Shown in pieces: positions 27,277 to 35,552 of a DNA stretch of 38,228 bases. Source of the DNA: GCA-020356105 sp964347475. Its GTDB lineage: Bacteria; Pseudomonadota; Alphaproteobacteria; UBA8366; JADFVY01. Where the stretch lies: positions 1-38,228 of the forward strand of contig CAYFYY010000039.1 of the NCBI GenBank assembly GCA_964347475.1, read 5' to 3'. A program made the position numbers and the translations under genes. Every line of letters begins with the position of its first letter. Position 1 is the first letter of the stretch. Below the pieces are notes generated by a model that worked only from the letters and a program-made list of their open reading frames with translations, did no database searches and was not told the DNA's origin.

Positions 27277-27305
27277 TATTTAGGGCAAAACCACTTCGAT
27301 TACAA
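27277..27305 (-). promoter_or_regulatory. promoter of the rimP-nusA-infB-pnp operon
   Basis: Minus-strand TTGTAA (27300-27305), 17-base spacer, TAAATA (27277-27282). The -35 overlaps the trmB stop codon. It sits just upstream of the attenuator leader, which supports it. Confidence 0.55.
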
Positions 27306-28097
27306 GGATGATCCGCACCGCCCGCGAATGCGCCTGCGGAAAGTGAGGTAAACGCAGGTCTCTCCACGAACCAGGGCTTTCGCCTCGTAGCGGGTCTCCG
27401 GCCAGTCCTCCGGGCGAGCGCGCCAATGTTCCGGCTCCCGGGCCAGCCATTCGAACGATTCGTGTCCGGTCAGGTGATACAACATCCAGCGAATTAGCGG
27501 CATCTGGTCGCTCGCCAGACGCAATTCGGCGTCATCCTTCATGATCCGCGCCAGTGCGGGCAGAGTGCCGGGTCCGATGAACCGGCGGCGATGGTGGCGC
27601 CGCTTGGGCCAGGGGTCGGCGAACAGCACGAACACGCGGCCGACGGAGGCGTCCGGCAGCGCGTCGATGAGATCGCGCGCATCGTCCGGATGGATGCGGA
27701 TGTTGCGGATGCCGTCGCGGTCGATCTGGCTGAGAAGCCGGCCAACTCCGTGGAGGAAAGGCTCGCAGCCGAGCATGCCGACGGTGGGATGCGCGTGCGC
27801 CTGAGCCGCGAGATGCTCGCCCCCGCCGAAGCCGATTTCCAGCCAGACGTCGTCGACCGGGCCATCGAACATCGCCGCCGGGTCGATACGCCTCCCGGAC
27901 AGCTCGATACGCAGCTCCGGCAGCAGATCCTCGAACAACTTGCGACGTCCGGGCCGCAGGACACGGCCCCGGCGACGGCCGTAGAATCCCCGCTTGCGTC
28001 CTTCGTCCGCGATGGCGGGTCTAGCCCAGTGCCGCCAACAGCGGTTCGACCAGATCGGTGCGCTCCCACGAGAACCCGCCGTCGGTCTCGGGCTCAC
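27300..28097 (-). CDS. trmB: tRNA (guanine(46)-N7)-methyltransferase
   Basis: SAM-dependent enzyme that methylates G46 in the tRNA variable loop. The N-terminal FYGRRRGRVLRPGR segment, SAM motif VWLEIGFGGGEHLA, and the catalytic VLFADPWPKRRHHRRRF motif identify TrmB. Family members are about 220-240 residues. The only canonical in-frame start visible is a GTG at 28097, giving 265 residues and overlapping the end of metK by 77 bases. The first residues (about 1-28) do not look conserved. An ATC codon right after the metK stop would give a normal length, so the true start is uncertain. Confidence 0.92.
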   Translation of the reverse strand: MSPRPTAGSRGSAPIWSNRCWRHWARPAIADEGRKRGFYGRRRGRVLRPGRRKLFEDLLPELRIELSGRRIDPAAMFDGPVDDVWLEIGFGGGEHLAAQAHAHPTVGMLGCEPFLHGVGRLLSQIDRDGIRNIRIHPDDARDLIDALPDASVGRVFVLFADPWPKRRHHRRRFIGPGTLPALARIMKDDAELRLASDQMPLIRWMLYHLTGHESFEWLAREPEHWRARPEDWPETRYEAKALVRGETCVYLTFRRRIRGRCGSSL

Positions 28098-29190
28098 GTC
28101 CGAAATGGCCGTATGCCGCCGTGCGCGCGTAAATCGGCCGGTTCAGGCCGAGGTGCTCGCGGATACCGCGCGGGCTCAGGTCCATGTGTCGCTGCAGGAT
28201 CTCGGACAGCCGGTCCTCGTCGACTTTGCCGGTTCCATAGGTCTCGACATAGACCGAAAGCGGCTTCGAGACGCCGATGGCGTAGGCGACCTGGATGGCG
28301 CAGCGGCCCGCGAGGCCGGCGGCGACGACGTTCTTGGCGAGATACCTCGCGGCGTAGGCCGCCGAACGGTCCACCTTGGTCGGGTCCTTGCCCGAGAAGG
28401 CACCGCCGCCGTGCGGCGCGGCGCCGCCATAAGTATCGACGATGATCTTGCGGCCCGTCAATCCGCAGTCGCCGTCCGGGCCGCCGATCACGAAACGGCC
28501 GGTCGGATTGACGTAGAAATTCTCTTCGGCACACATCCACCCTTTGGGCAGAACGTTGACCACATGCGGTCGCACGATCTCGCGGATCTCATCCTGTTCC
28601 AACGACTCGGCATGCTGAGTCGAAACTACGATGGCGGTGGCGCGCACCGGCTTGCCGTCCTCGTACAGCAGGGTCACCTGGCTCTTCGAATCGGGTCCCA
28701 GGCCCGGCGCGGCACCGGAATGACGGGCCTCCGCCAAACTGTGCAGGATCGCGTGGCTGTAGAAAATGGGTGCCGGCATCAGCGCCGGCGTCTCCTCGCA
28801 CGCGTAGCCGAACATCAAACCTTGATCGCCCGCGCCCTCGTCCTTGTTGCCGGCCGCGTCGACGCCGATGGCGATATCACCCGACTGCTCGTGCACGTAG
28901 CATTCGACAGCCATCTTCTGCCAGTGGAAGCCATCCTGTTCGTAGCCGATCTCCTTGACGGCCTTGCGGGCAACGTCTTCGAGGTGCTCGCGGGTGATGG
29001 AGCGGGGGCCCCTGACCTCGCCGGCCAGGACGATGCGGTTTGTCGTCGACAGCGTTTCGACGGCGACGCGCGCCTGGGGATCGGCGGCCAGATAGGTGTC
29101 GACTATCGCGTCTGAAATCCGGTCGCAGACCTTGTCCGGGTGTCCTTCGGAGACGGATTCGCTGGTAAAAACAAAATTCTTTCTGGCCAC
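28021..29190 (-). CDS. metK: methionine adenosyltransferase (S-adenosylmethionine synthetase)
   Basis: Makes SAM from ATP and methionine; 389 residues. The N-terminal FTSESVSEGHPDKVCDRISD with the catalytic histidine, the ATP-binding GGGAFSGKDPTKVDRSAAY loop, and RFVIGGPDGDCGLTGRKIIVD are all complete. The start is a GTG at 29190 with the strong ribosome-binding sequence GGAAGGGGG 5 bases upstream; ATG 29211 would add seven residues and swallow it. It follows an XRE regulator and precedes trmB, which consumes its product. The 154-base spacer before it (29191-29344) has a small GCCCG/CGGGC hairpin but no SAM riboswitch that I recognise. Confidence 0.96.
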   Translation of the reverse strand: MARKNFVFTSESVSEGHPDKVCDRISDAIVDTYLAADPQARVAVETLSTTNRIVLAGEVRGPRSITREHLEDVARKAVKEIGYEQDGFHWQKMAVECYVHEQSGDIAIGVDAAGNKDEGAGDQGLMFGYACEETPALMPAPIFYSHAILHSLAEARHSGAAPGLGPDSKSQVTLLYEDGKPVRATAIVVSTQHAESLEQDEIREIVRPHVVNVLPKGWMCAEENFYVNPTGRFVIGGPDGDCGLTGRKIIVDTYGGAAPHGGGAFSGKDPTKVDRSAAYAARYLAKNVVAAGLAGRCAIQVAYAIGVSKPLSVYVETYGTGKVDEDRLSEILQRHMDLSPRGIREHLGLNRPIYARTAAYGHFGREPETDGGFSWERTDLVEPLLAALG

Positions 29191-29344
29191 TGGTCCCCCT
29201 TCCGGACGCATGCCGGACAACCAAATTACGCGTGCGCGCCCGCACCGGGCGGGGACGACTAATGACGCGCTATTTCGGGGACGTCAAGCACATTGCCTGC
29301 GCCAGCCCGTGGCCGGGCGCAGCGCAGGCCTCGACGCTTTCGCC

Positions 29345-29791
29345 TCATGCGTTGCTGGCGGCCGCAAGACTCTTGGCGAGATCAAACAGACGCTTACGGA
29401 CCGTGGGCTCTTTGATCCGGTAGTAGGCGCGCACCAGCTCGAGAGTCTCTCGCTTGGCCAACGGATCCGCTGAAAACTCCTCCTGGATCCTCTCCGCCAG
29501 CCCGGCCGCCGGCTTTCCGCCCTTGCCGGAGATTTCCGGCGGCATGTCCTCGAAGAAAAACGAAACCGGCACATCCAGCACGCGCGACAGATGGTACAAC
29601 CGGCTTGCGCCGATACGGTTCGCACCTCTCTCATACTTCTGAATCTGCTGGAACGTCAGGCCGACCGCTTCACCGAGCTTTTCTTGGCTGAGACCGAGGA
29701 GCGTACGGCGCAGCCTCACCCGGCTGCCGACATGTATGTCGACCGGGTTGGGCTTTCCTGTCCGACTTACTGGTTGTTTGTGTTCTGGCAT
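29345..29791 (-). CDS. XRE-family helix-turn-helix regulator (PhrR/PraR-like)
   Basis: A 148-residue regulator. The helix-turn-helix covers about residues 22-75 (RVRLRRTLLGLSQEKLGEAV, then FQQIQKYERGANRI). The C-terminal half, starting FFFEDMPPEISG, is helical and ends RKRLFDLAKSLAAA. This type next to metK is conserved in alphaproteobacteria and includes rhizobial PhrR and PraR, which act on stress and symbiosis genes. Its targets here are unknown; the position before metK suggests, but does not show, a link to methionine/SAM genes. It has its own candidate promoter. Confidence 0.9.
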   Translation of the reverse strand: MPEHKQPVSRTGKPNPVDIHVGSRVRLRRTLLGLSQEKLGEAVGLTFQQIQKYERGANRIGASRLYHLSRVLDVPVSFFFEDMPPEISGKGGKPAAGLAERIQEEFSADPLAKRETLELVRAYYRIKEPTVRKRLFDLAKSLAAASNA

Positions 29792-29852
29792 GACCTGCAG
29801 TCCGGTTGTGCTGCTATCTGTTAATGTGCGTTATGTTTGAATGTACCGCATT

Positions 29853-29880
29853 CTTAAAGCATACAAACGTATTCAGTCAA
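29853..29880 (-). promoter_or_regulatory. promoter of the XRE regulator-metK-trmB unit
   Basis: Minus-strand TTGACT (29875-29880), 16-base spacer, TTTAAG (29853-29858), about 60 bases upstream of the regulator start, in an AT-rich 127-base spacer after lnt. No clear terminator for lnt is visible in that spacer. Confidence 0.5.
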
Positions 29881-29918
29881 GGACAGAGGTTGTTTGGAAA
29901 ATGCTTTTTATAGTGCCA

Positions 29919-31490
29919 TTAATTGTTTGGCGCGCGTAATAATGATAGAAATACAATTGCCATTAGAAATAAATGTGCGTAATCCCCAAACCTCGCGTAA
30001 TGGGTAGAAATTGTTGCCGCCTGGGGCAGCCTTACGTCCAATACGCCCTGCTCGCTGAGGCCGACACGGGCAATTTCCCGACCATAACTATCGAATACAG
30101 CGGAGATGCCGGTATTGGCAGAGCGGACCAGCGGAATGCCTTCTTCGATGGCACGTGCCCGGGTGATTGCCAGATGCTGATGCGGCCCTGCCGTGTCGCC
30201 GTACCAGGCGTCATTCGTCAGATTCAGAAGCCATGCAGGGCGATCGCCCGGGTCGACCGTTTCCGCCGGAAAGATCGCCTCATAGCAGATCAGCGGGCTG
30301 ACGGGTGGTAACCCTTTCAAATCAAGAGTCTGCGGCCCCGCGCCTGGTGAGAAATCGAGCGCCCCCGGCGTGATCTTGTCGAACGGCAGAATGCCGCGCA
30401 ACGGCACGTATTCGCCGAACGGGACAAGGTGAAACTTGTCGAAAACCCCAGTGATATTCCCCGAACCATCGACGGCAACCATCGAGTTCCATACTCGGTT
30501 CGGCGCCCGCGCGCGGCGCAGCGTCCCGGTCAGCAGGAGCCCATCTTTCGGCACGATGCTTGCGACCGATTTCCGCGCCGCGGTATTGCTGGTCAGATCA
30601 AACGTGGCCGCCGTCTCGGGCCAGATGACATGGGTAATCCAGTCGGGCCGATCGACGATGCTCAGCATCATCTGCAGATCCAGATTCCGGCGAATCAGCC
30701 GACGGTCCCATTTCTCGCGTTGCGGGATATTCGCCTGTACCAATCGCAGGCCGACGCCGGGCACGAAATTGTCTTCCGGTGCGGGAACTCCGGCGACTCG
30801 CACAGCCCCGCCGACCCATGCCGCTGCGGGGATTGCGACCGCCAGGCCCAGGCACAGCAGGCGCCGCCGCGCCGGCCCACCCGCGATCCCGGCGGTCAGC
30901 GCTGCTGCGGTCACCGCGAGGAGGGTTACGCCGTACATGCCGAACAACGCCGCCGCCTGCGCCATACCGTCAAAGGCCAGCCAGCCGTATCCGGCCATGT
31001 TCCATGGGAATCCGGTGAACATCTCACCGCGGAGCCACTCCGTCGCACCCCAGGCCAAGGCCAGCATCAGACCTCGGCGAATATGGCCCGCACCCCACAG
31101 GCTGGCGAGCAGCGTGGCGGTCCCGTGGTAAATCGCCAGGACGATCGGCAGGCCGATGACTGCGAAGGGCAGAACCCAGATCAGATCTGTGGAAAAGGTG
31201 ATCGGCGCAAACCCGATCCAGTAGAGGCTGGCCACGAAATAGCCCATACCGAACCACCACCCGATGAAAAAGGCGGTGCGTCGCCGAAGGCCGGCCGGGA
31301 GCATCCAGACCAGGCCCGCGAAGGCAACGTGCAGCAAGGGGAACAGGTAGACCGGCGGCAACGCCAGTGTGGCCGCCGTGCCGAGGCCTGCCGCCACAGC
31401 ATATCGGCGCCGGCCCTGGACGCCCGCAAACCAGGCGGCGACCGCATCGACGGAGTTCCAGCGCGATGCGTCCGCGGCGTCAGTCGCCAT
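29919..31490 (-). CDS. lnt: apolipoprotein N-acyltransferase
   Basis: Inner-membrane enzyme of 523 residues that adds the third acyl chain to lipoproteins, using phospholipid. The N-terminal half has about six hydrophobic segments (for example LLHVAFAGLVWMLPAGL and DLIWVLPFAVIGLPIVLAI). The periplasmic nitrilase-like domain carries the catalytic triad: E292 in VIWPETAA, K352 in VFDKFHLVPFGEYVPLR, and C402 in PLICYEAIFP. The ATG at 31490 overlaps the corC end by 11 bases. The gene follows corC and ends the miaB-phoH-ybeY-corC-lnt operon, a widely conserved arrangement. Confidence 0.96.
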   Translation of the reverse strand: MATDAADASRWNSVDAVAAWFAGVQGRRRYAVAAGLGTAATLALPPVYLFPLLHVAFAGLVWMLPAGLRRRTAFFIGWWFGMGYFVASLYWIGFAPITFSTDLIWVLPFAVIGLPIVLAIYHGTATLLASLWGAGHIRRGLMLALAWGATEWLRGEMFTGFPWNMAGYGWLAFDGMAQAAALFGMYGVTLLAVTAAALTAGIAGGPARRRLLCLGLAVAIPAAAWVGGAVRVAGVPAPEDNFVPGVGLRLVQANIPQREKWDRRLIRRNLDLQMMLSIVDRPDWITHVIWPETAATFDLTSNTAARKSVASIVPKDGLLLTGTLRRARAPNRVWNSMVAVDGSGNITGVFDKFHLVPFGEYVPLRGILPFDKITPGALDFSPGAGPQTLDLKGLPPVSPLICYEAIFPAETVDPGDRPAWLLNLTNDAWYGDTAGPHQHLAITRARAIEEGIPLVRSANTGISAVFDSYGREIARVGLSEQGVLDVRLPQAATISTHYARFGDYAHLFLMAIVFLSLLRAPNN

Positions 31491-32421
31491 GGGGCGCCGG
31501 GTGGGCCGGCATGTTGCGGACCCGCAGCCGCTTGACACGACGCGGGTCGGCATCCATCACCTCGAATTCCAGGCCGGACGCATCATGCACGACGAGTTCG
31601 CCACGCATCGGCACGCGCCCGGCCAATACCGAGACGAACCCGCCCACCGTATCGATGTCGCCTTCTTCCTCTGACCCCGTGACCAGCGGTCCGGCCTTGA
31701 CCTCGAAGTCCTCGATCGGCAGGCGAGCGTCAACCACGATCGACCCGTCCGGCCGCTCTTCCATGCGCGGTCCGTTCGCCGCCTCATGCTCTTCCTCGAT
31801 TTCGCCGACGATCTCCTCGACCAGGTCCTCGATGGTGACCAGCCCGTCGATGCCGCCATACTCATCGACCACGAGCGCCATGTGGATCCGGCTCTTGCGC
31901 ATTTGCAACAGCAGGTCGAGCACACGCATGCTGGGCGCGACGAACAGCAGGTCGCGAACCAGGCGCCGCAACCCCGGGCGCCGGCCACGCCCGTTGGCTT
32001 TGCTGATCGCAGCGAGCACGTCGCGGATGTGGATCATGCCGATCGCATCGTCGAGTGTGGCTTGGTAAACCGGCACCCGGGAGTGCCCCTGCCGGGTCAT
32101 CACCTCGAGCGCCTCGTCGAGCGGCGTGCTGGCCTCGACCGCGTCGATGTCGGCGCGCGGTACCATCACATCGTAGATCGTGACCGTGCCGAGCTTCAGC
32201 ACGTTGGCTATTAGCGCGTGCTCTTCCGGATCGATGGGTTCGGCGCGTTCCTCGCGCTCGTCGATCAGCGCCTCGACCTGGTCACGCAGCGAAGTATCGC
32301 CATTACGGCTGCCGCACAGCCCCTTGAGCCAGGCAACGATTCCCGACGGCCTTCCGGCCTCCTCACCTGACGACTCCCCGTCCGCCGTCGTGCTTGTATT
32401 CGTTGGAGATTCTTCCGACAT
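31480..32421 (-). CDS. corC: CBS-domain protein of the HlyC/CorC family
   Basis: A 313-residue cytoplasmic protein with no membrane segment. It has paired CBS domains (about residues 75-200; VMVPRADIDAVEASTPLDEA and RVPVYQATLDDAIGMIHIRDV) and a C-terminal CorC/HlyC transporter-associated domain (PDGSIVVDARLPIEDFEV). CorC was named for an effect on Mg/Co efflux, and related proteins are annotated hemolysin; the exact function is unsettled. It lacks the DUF21 membrane domain seen in longer homologues. The gene lies 12 bases after ybeY and overlaps lnt, the usual operon order. Confidence 0.93.
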   Translation of the reverse strand: MSEESPTNTSTTADGESSGEEAGRPSGIVAWLKGLCGSRNGDTSLRDQVEALIDEREERAEPIDPEEHALIANVLKLGTVTIYDVMVPRADIDAVEASTPLDEALEVMTRQGHSRVPVYQATLDDAIGMIHIRDVLAAISKANGRGRRPGLRRLVRDLLFVAPSMRVLDLLLQMRKSRIHMALVVDEYGGIDGLVTIEDLVEEIVGEIEEEHEAANGPRMEERPDGSIVVDARLPIEDFEVKAGPLVTGSEEEGDIDTVGGFVSVLAGRVPMRGELVVHDASGLEFEVMDADPRRVKRLRVRNMPAHPAPHGD

Positions 32422-32433
32422 TCCCGTTCACGC

Positions 32434-32937
32434 TCAATCAGCGGCGTCCTCGACAAAGGCGTATGGATCGGTCACGCCAAGCCCGCCGAGAATGGCGGTT
32501 TCGCGCGCCTCCATCGCCGCCGCCTGCTGGTCGGTTTCATGGTCTCGTCCCAACAGGTGCAGCATGCCGTGCACCACCAGGTGGCTGACGTGATCCGACA
32601 GCGGTTTCGCCCGCTCCGCGGATTCGCGCCGGATTGTTTCGAACCCCAGGACGATATCGCCCAGAAGACGGGGCCTACCACTCGCGCCGCAATCCTCCGC
32701 CGAAAAGGCGAGCACGTTGGTCGGGCTGTCCTTGCCACGGTATTGCCGGTTGAGGTTGCACATCATCGCGTCATCGGCCAGGGCCACGCTGACTTCCACA
32801 GCGTCGGCGCTGGCGCCTGCCGTCTCGGAATTCCAGGTCGAGTTCGCTGCCCGTCGAATCACGGCTTCCACCCCCGGCAGCGCCGACTTCCATTTCTCGC
32901 AGATAGTGGATATGTCGATTGTCAGCCCGCTCGTCAA
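32434..32937 (-). CDS. ybeY: endoribonuclease YbeY, rRNA maturation factor
   Basis: Zinc-dependent single-strand RNase of 167 residues acting in 16S rRNA 3' end processing and ribosome quality control. The metal-binding motif is complete: H123, H127 and H133 in VVHGMLHLLGRDHE. The upstream block QYRGKDSPTNVLAF is also diagnostic. The only reasonable start is a TTG at 32937, which overlaps the phoH stop in a TTGA arrangement and implies coupled translation. It lies between phoH and corC, as in most proteobacteria. Confidence 0.95.
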   Translation of the reverse strand: MTSGLTIDISTICEKWKSALPGVEAVIRRAANSTWNSETAGASADAVEVSVALADDAMMCNLNRQYRGKDSPTNVLAFSAEDCGASGRPRLLGDIVLGFETIRRESAERAKPLSDHVSHLVVHGMLHLLGRDHETDQQAAAMEARETAILGGLGVTDPYAFVEDAAD

Positions 32938-33941
32938 CTGTCGTTCTCCGGTTTCGCGCTGCGCTCGCGTTCCCGCCGGTCATACGCCTGAATTATCCGC
33001 GTGACCAGTTCGTGCCGGACCACGTCGGCCTGGGTGAAGCGGATGAAATCGATTCCGGGCACGCCCGACAGGGTCTCGATCGCGTCCACGAGGCCAGAGC
33101 GCAGACCGCCGGGAAGGTCGATCTGGGTCACATCGCCAGTCACGACCATGCGACTGTTTTCGCCGATCCGGGTCAACGCCATCTTCATCTGCACCGGTGT
33201 CGTGTTCTGCGCCTCATCCAGGATCACGAAGGCGTTGGACAGCGTCCGGCCCCGCATGAAGGCGAGGGGGGCGATCTCGATCTCGCCGGTCTCCAGCCGT
33301 TTCATGACCTGTTCCGCCGGCAGCGCATCGTACAACGCGTCGTAGAGGGGACGCATGTAGGGGTCGACCTTGTCGCGCATGTCGCCGGGAAGGAATCCCA
33401 AGCGCTCGCCGGCCTCGACCGCTGGCCGGGACAGCACGATGCGGTCGACCTTGCCGGCCGTGAGCATGGCCACAGCGGCGCACACCGCAAGGTAGGTCTT
33501 GCCGGTTCCGGCCGGGCCCGTCGCGAACACCATTTCGCGTGCGCCGATCGTCTCGATGTAGCGCGCCTGCGCGGGCGAGCGCGCGACGATGCGCTTGCGC
33601 TTGGTCTGAATGAAGGGCTCGCTGCCGGCGGCGACGCCATTGCCATTGCCATTCTCAGTCATCCGTACCGCGGCGTCGACTTCGGCGACTCCGACCTGTT
33701 GCCCGGCGGCAACCGCATCGTAGAGGCGCTGCAGCGCGTCACGTGCCGTTGCCGCGGCGTCCGGCGGGCCCGAAATGGCGACGAGGTTGCCCCTGTTGTG
33801 CAGCGACACCCCGAGACGCTGCTCGATACGCGCGAGATGTCTGTCATGCTCGCCGAACACCGACGGCAACAGACGGTTGTCCTCGAATTCTATCTGCATC
33901 GTTACGGATTCAGCGGGTCGCGGAACCGGTTTCACGCGCAT
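32934..33941 (-). CDS. phoH: PhoH family protein (predicted ATPase)
   Basis: A 335-residue PhoH/YbeZ-type ATPase, thought to work with YbeY on RNA. Walker A is ATGPAGTGKTY (142-149 within it), Walker B is NAFVILDEAQN, and the family block RMVVTGDVTQIDLP follows. A short Asn/Gly linker (ENGNGNG) near residue 97 separates the N-terminal KH-like part from the ATPase. The ATG at 33941 overlaps the end of miaB by 10 bases and gives the usual IEFEDNRLLP region near residue 17. A reading extending to 34022 lies inside miaB and is rejected. Confidence 0.93.
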   Translation of the reverse strand: MRVKPVPRPAESVTMQIEFEDNRLLPSVFGEHDRHLARIEQRLGVSLHNRGNLVAISGPPDAAATARDALQRLYDAVAAGQQVGVAEVDAAVRMTENGNGNGVAAGSEPFIQTKRKRIVARSPAQARYIETIGAREMVFATGPAGTGKTYLAVCAAVAMLTAGKVDRIVLSRPAVEAGERLGFLPGDMRDKVDPYMRPLYDALYDALPAEQVMKRLETGEIEIAPLAFMRGRTLSNAFVILDEAQNTTPVQMKMALTRIGENSRMVVTGDVTQIDLPGGLRSGLVDAIETLSGVPGIDFIRFTQADVVRHELVTRIIQAYDRRERERSAKPENDS

Positions 33942-35305
33942 ACCTCTCGCAATGAAGACTCGTGGTCGGCCGCCGCCACTTCGCCATGCAGGCTGTGCGT
34001 GCCGATCCGGACAATCCGACACTCGACAATGTCGCCGACCAGCCGATCGGACGCCGAGACAACAACCGCCTGCATCCAGGGCGACCGGCCGACAATCTGC
34101 CCGGGTTTGCGGCCAGGCCCCTCGAACAGCACCGGCAGCGTTTGCCCCTCCTTCGACCGGTGGAAGGCGGCTTCCTGCGCGGACAGCAGCTGTTGCAGGG
34201 TCTGCAGGCGCTCGTCCTTGACCGGGTCGGGCACGATGTCGTCCATAAGTGCGGCCGGCGTTCCCGGGCGGGCGCTGAATTTGAACGAATAGGCCCCGGC
34301 AAAACCGACCTCCGATACCAGACGCAGGGTCGCCGCGAAGTCGGCGTCAGTCTCACCGGGAAACCCGACGATGAAGTCGGAGCTCAGGGCAACGTCCGGC
34401 CTGGCCGCGCGCAGCCGATCGACGGTGCGGCGGTAGTCGGCGACACTGTGCTGCCGGTTCATCGCCGCAAGAATCCGGTCACTGCCGGACTGCACCGGCA
34501 AGTGGAGATACGGCATCAACTTGTCGACCGCGCCATGCGCCGCGATCAGGTCCGCGTCGACGTCGCGCGGATGACTCGTCGTATAGCGGATGCGTCGCAG
34601 GCCCTCGATCTCCGCGAGGTATCCGATCAACCGGCCGAGCCGCCAGTCGCTGCCGTCGATACCGTGGCCGTGCCAAGCGTTCACGTTCTGGCCGAGCAGT
34701 GTGATCTCGCGCGCGCCCGCCGCAACGAACCGCCGCGCCTCCGCGGCAATCGCCGCGGCGTCGCGCGAGTATTCGGCACCTCGCGTATAGGGGACGACGC
34801 AGAACGTGCAGAACCTGTCGCACCCTTCCTGAATGGAGAGGAATGCGGATGGTCCCCTCAGCGTCGCCGTGTCAGGCAGGTGGTCGAACTTAGCCTCGAG
34901 CGGAAACTCGACATCGAGGACGGCTCCGCTGGCACGGGTGGCGCGCGCCACCATCTCCGGCAGGCGGTGATAGGTCTGCGGGCCGAAGACCATGTCGACA
35001 TGCGGTGCCCGCGCCACGATTTCCTCTCCCTCGGCCTGGGCAACACATCCCGCCACGGCGATCAACATTCGGTCGTTGCCGCGCCTCTGTCTGACCTGTT
35101 TCAGGGGTCGCAGCCGACCCAGCTCTGAATATACTTTCTCTGCTGCCTTCTCGCGAATGTGGCAGGTGTTCAGGATCACCATATCGGCGTCCTGCGGCGA
35201 GTCCGTCGGGACGTAGCCGAGCGGCCGCAGGACATCCGCCATACGAGCGGAGTCATACACGTTCATTTGGCAGCCGTATGTCTTGATGAAGAGCCGTTTC
35301 GCCAA
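33932..35305 (-). CDS. miaB: tRNA-2-methylthio-N6-dimethylallyladenosine synthase MiaB
   Basis: Radical-SAM methylthiotransferase of 457 residues that modifies A37 of tRNAs. The N-terminal UPF0004 domain has cluster cysteines C12, C48 and C87. The radical SAM motif CDRFCTFC has C162, C166 and C169. A C-terminal TRAM domain starts around QIVGRSPWMQAVVV. The start appears to be TTG (35305) giving MAKRLFIKTYGCQMN; no ATG is available, and an AGG-containing stretch lies just upstream. It is the first gene of miaB-phoH-ybeY-corC-lnt. Confidence 0.96.
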   Translation of the reverse strand: MAKRLFIKTYGCQMNVYDSARMADVLRPLGYVPTDSPQDADMVILNTCHIREKAAEKVYSELGRLRPLKQVRQRRGNDRMLIAVAGCVAQAEGEEIVARAPHVDMVFGPQTYHRLPEMVARATRASGAVLDVEFPLEAKFDHLPDTATLRGPSAFLSIQEGCDRFCTFCVVPYTRGAEYSRDAAAIAAEARRFVAAGAREITLLGQNVNAWHGHGIDGSDWRLGRLIGYLAEIEGLRRIRYTTSHPRDVDADLIAAHGAVDKLMPYLHLPVQSGSDRILAAMNRQHSVADYRRTVDRLRAARPDVALSSDFIVGFPGETDADFAATLRLVSEVGFAGAYSFKFSARPGTPAALMDDIVPDPVKDERLQTLQQLLSAQEAAFHRSKEGQTLPVLFEGPGRKPGQIVGRSPWMQAVVVSASDRLVGDIVECRIVRIGTHSLHGEVAAADHESSLREVCA

Positions 35306-35552
35306 GGCCTAACCTATCCTCGGCGCGAACCCGGCAGAACGCGCTGTCATCCCCAGGGTCGAACCCGTTCAGTCAAATCGTATCGGTCCTTCGTCTCGCT
35401 GATGCGCCGGGACGTCGCCCGGCCACTCCAATAACGCCAAAAATGATAATTGCAACCGCATATTACAATACGGCAGCGTGAATATCTGGTTAAGGAAGGC
35501 TAACACCGTGCGCCATGGCCAATCAAGCAATGTCGCGCCGGTGCGGCGCCGG
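35306..35552. promoter_or_regulatory. intergenic region between fur and miaB with Fur-box-like core and hairpin
   Basis: No gene in these 247 bases. A 6-bp hairpin GCGCCG-GTG-CGGCGC (35535-35549) lies just after the Fur-family stop and may end that transcript, though without a T tract. The stretch near 35438-35485 is AT-rich and contains ATGATAAT (35443-35450), the core of classical Fur boxes, and TATTACAATA. It probably holds the miaB operon promoter; no hexamer pair is convincing. Confidence 0.4.

Noticed and set aside
29890..29930. 8-base direct repeat TTGTTTGG at 29890 and 29923
   Set aside because: Short, only two copies in AT-rich spacer; no link to a promoter or known site.
31188..31196. 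Perfect DnaA-box match (TTTTCCACA on the minus strand)
   Set aside because: Single isolated occurrence inside the lnt coding sequence; expected by chance in a window of this size.
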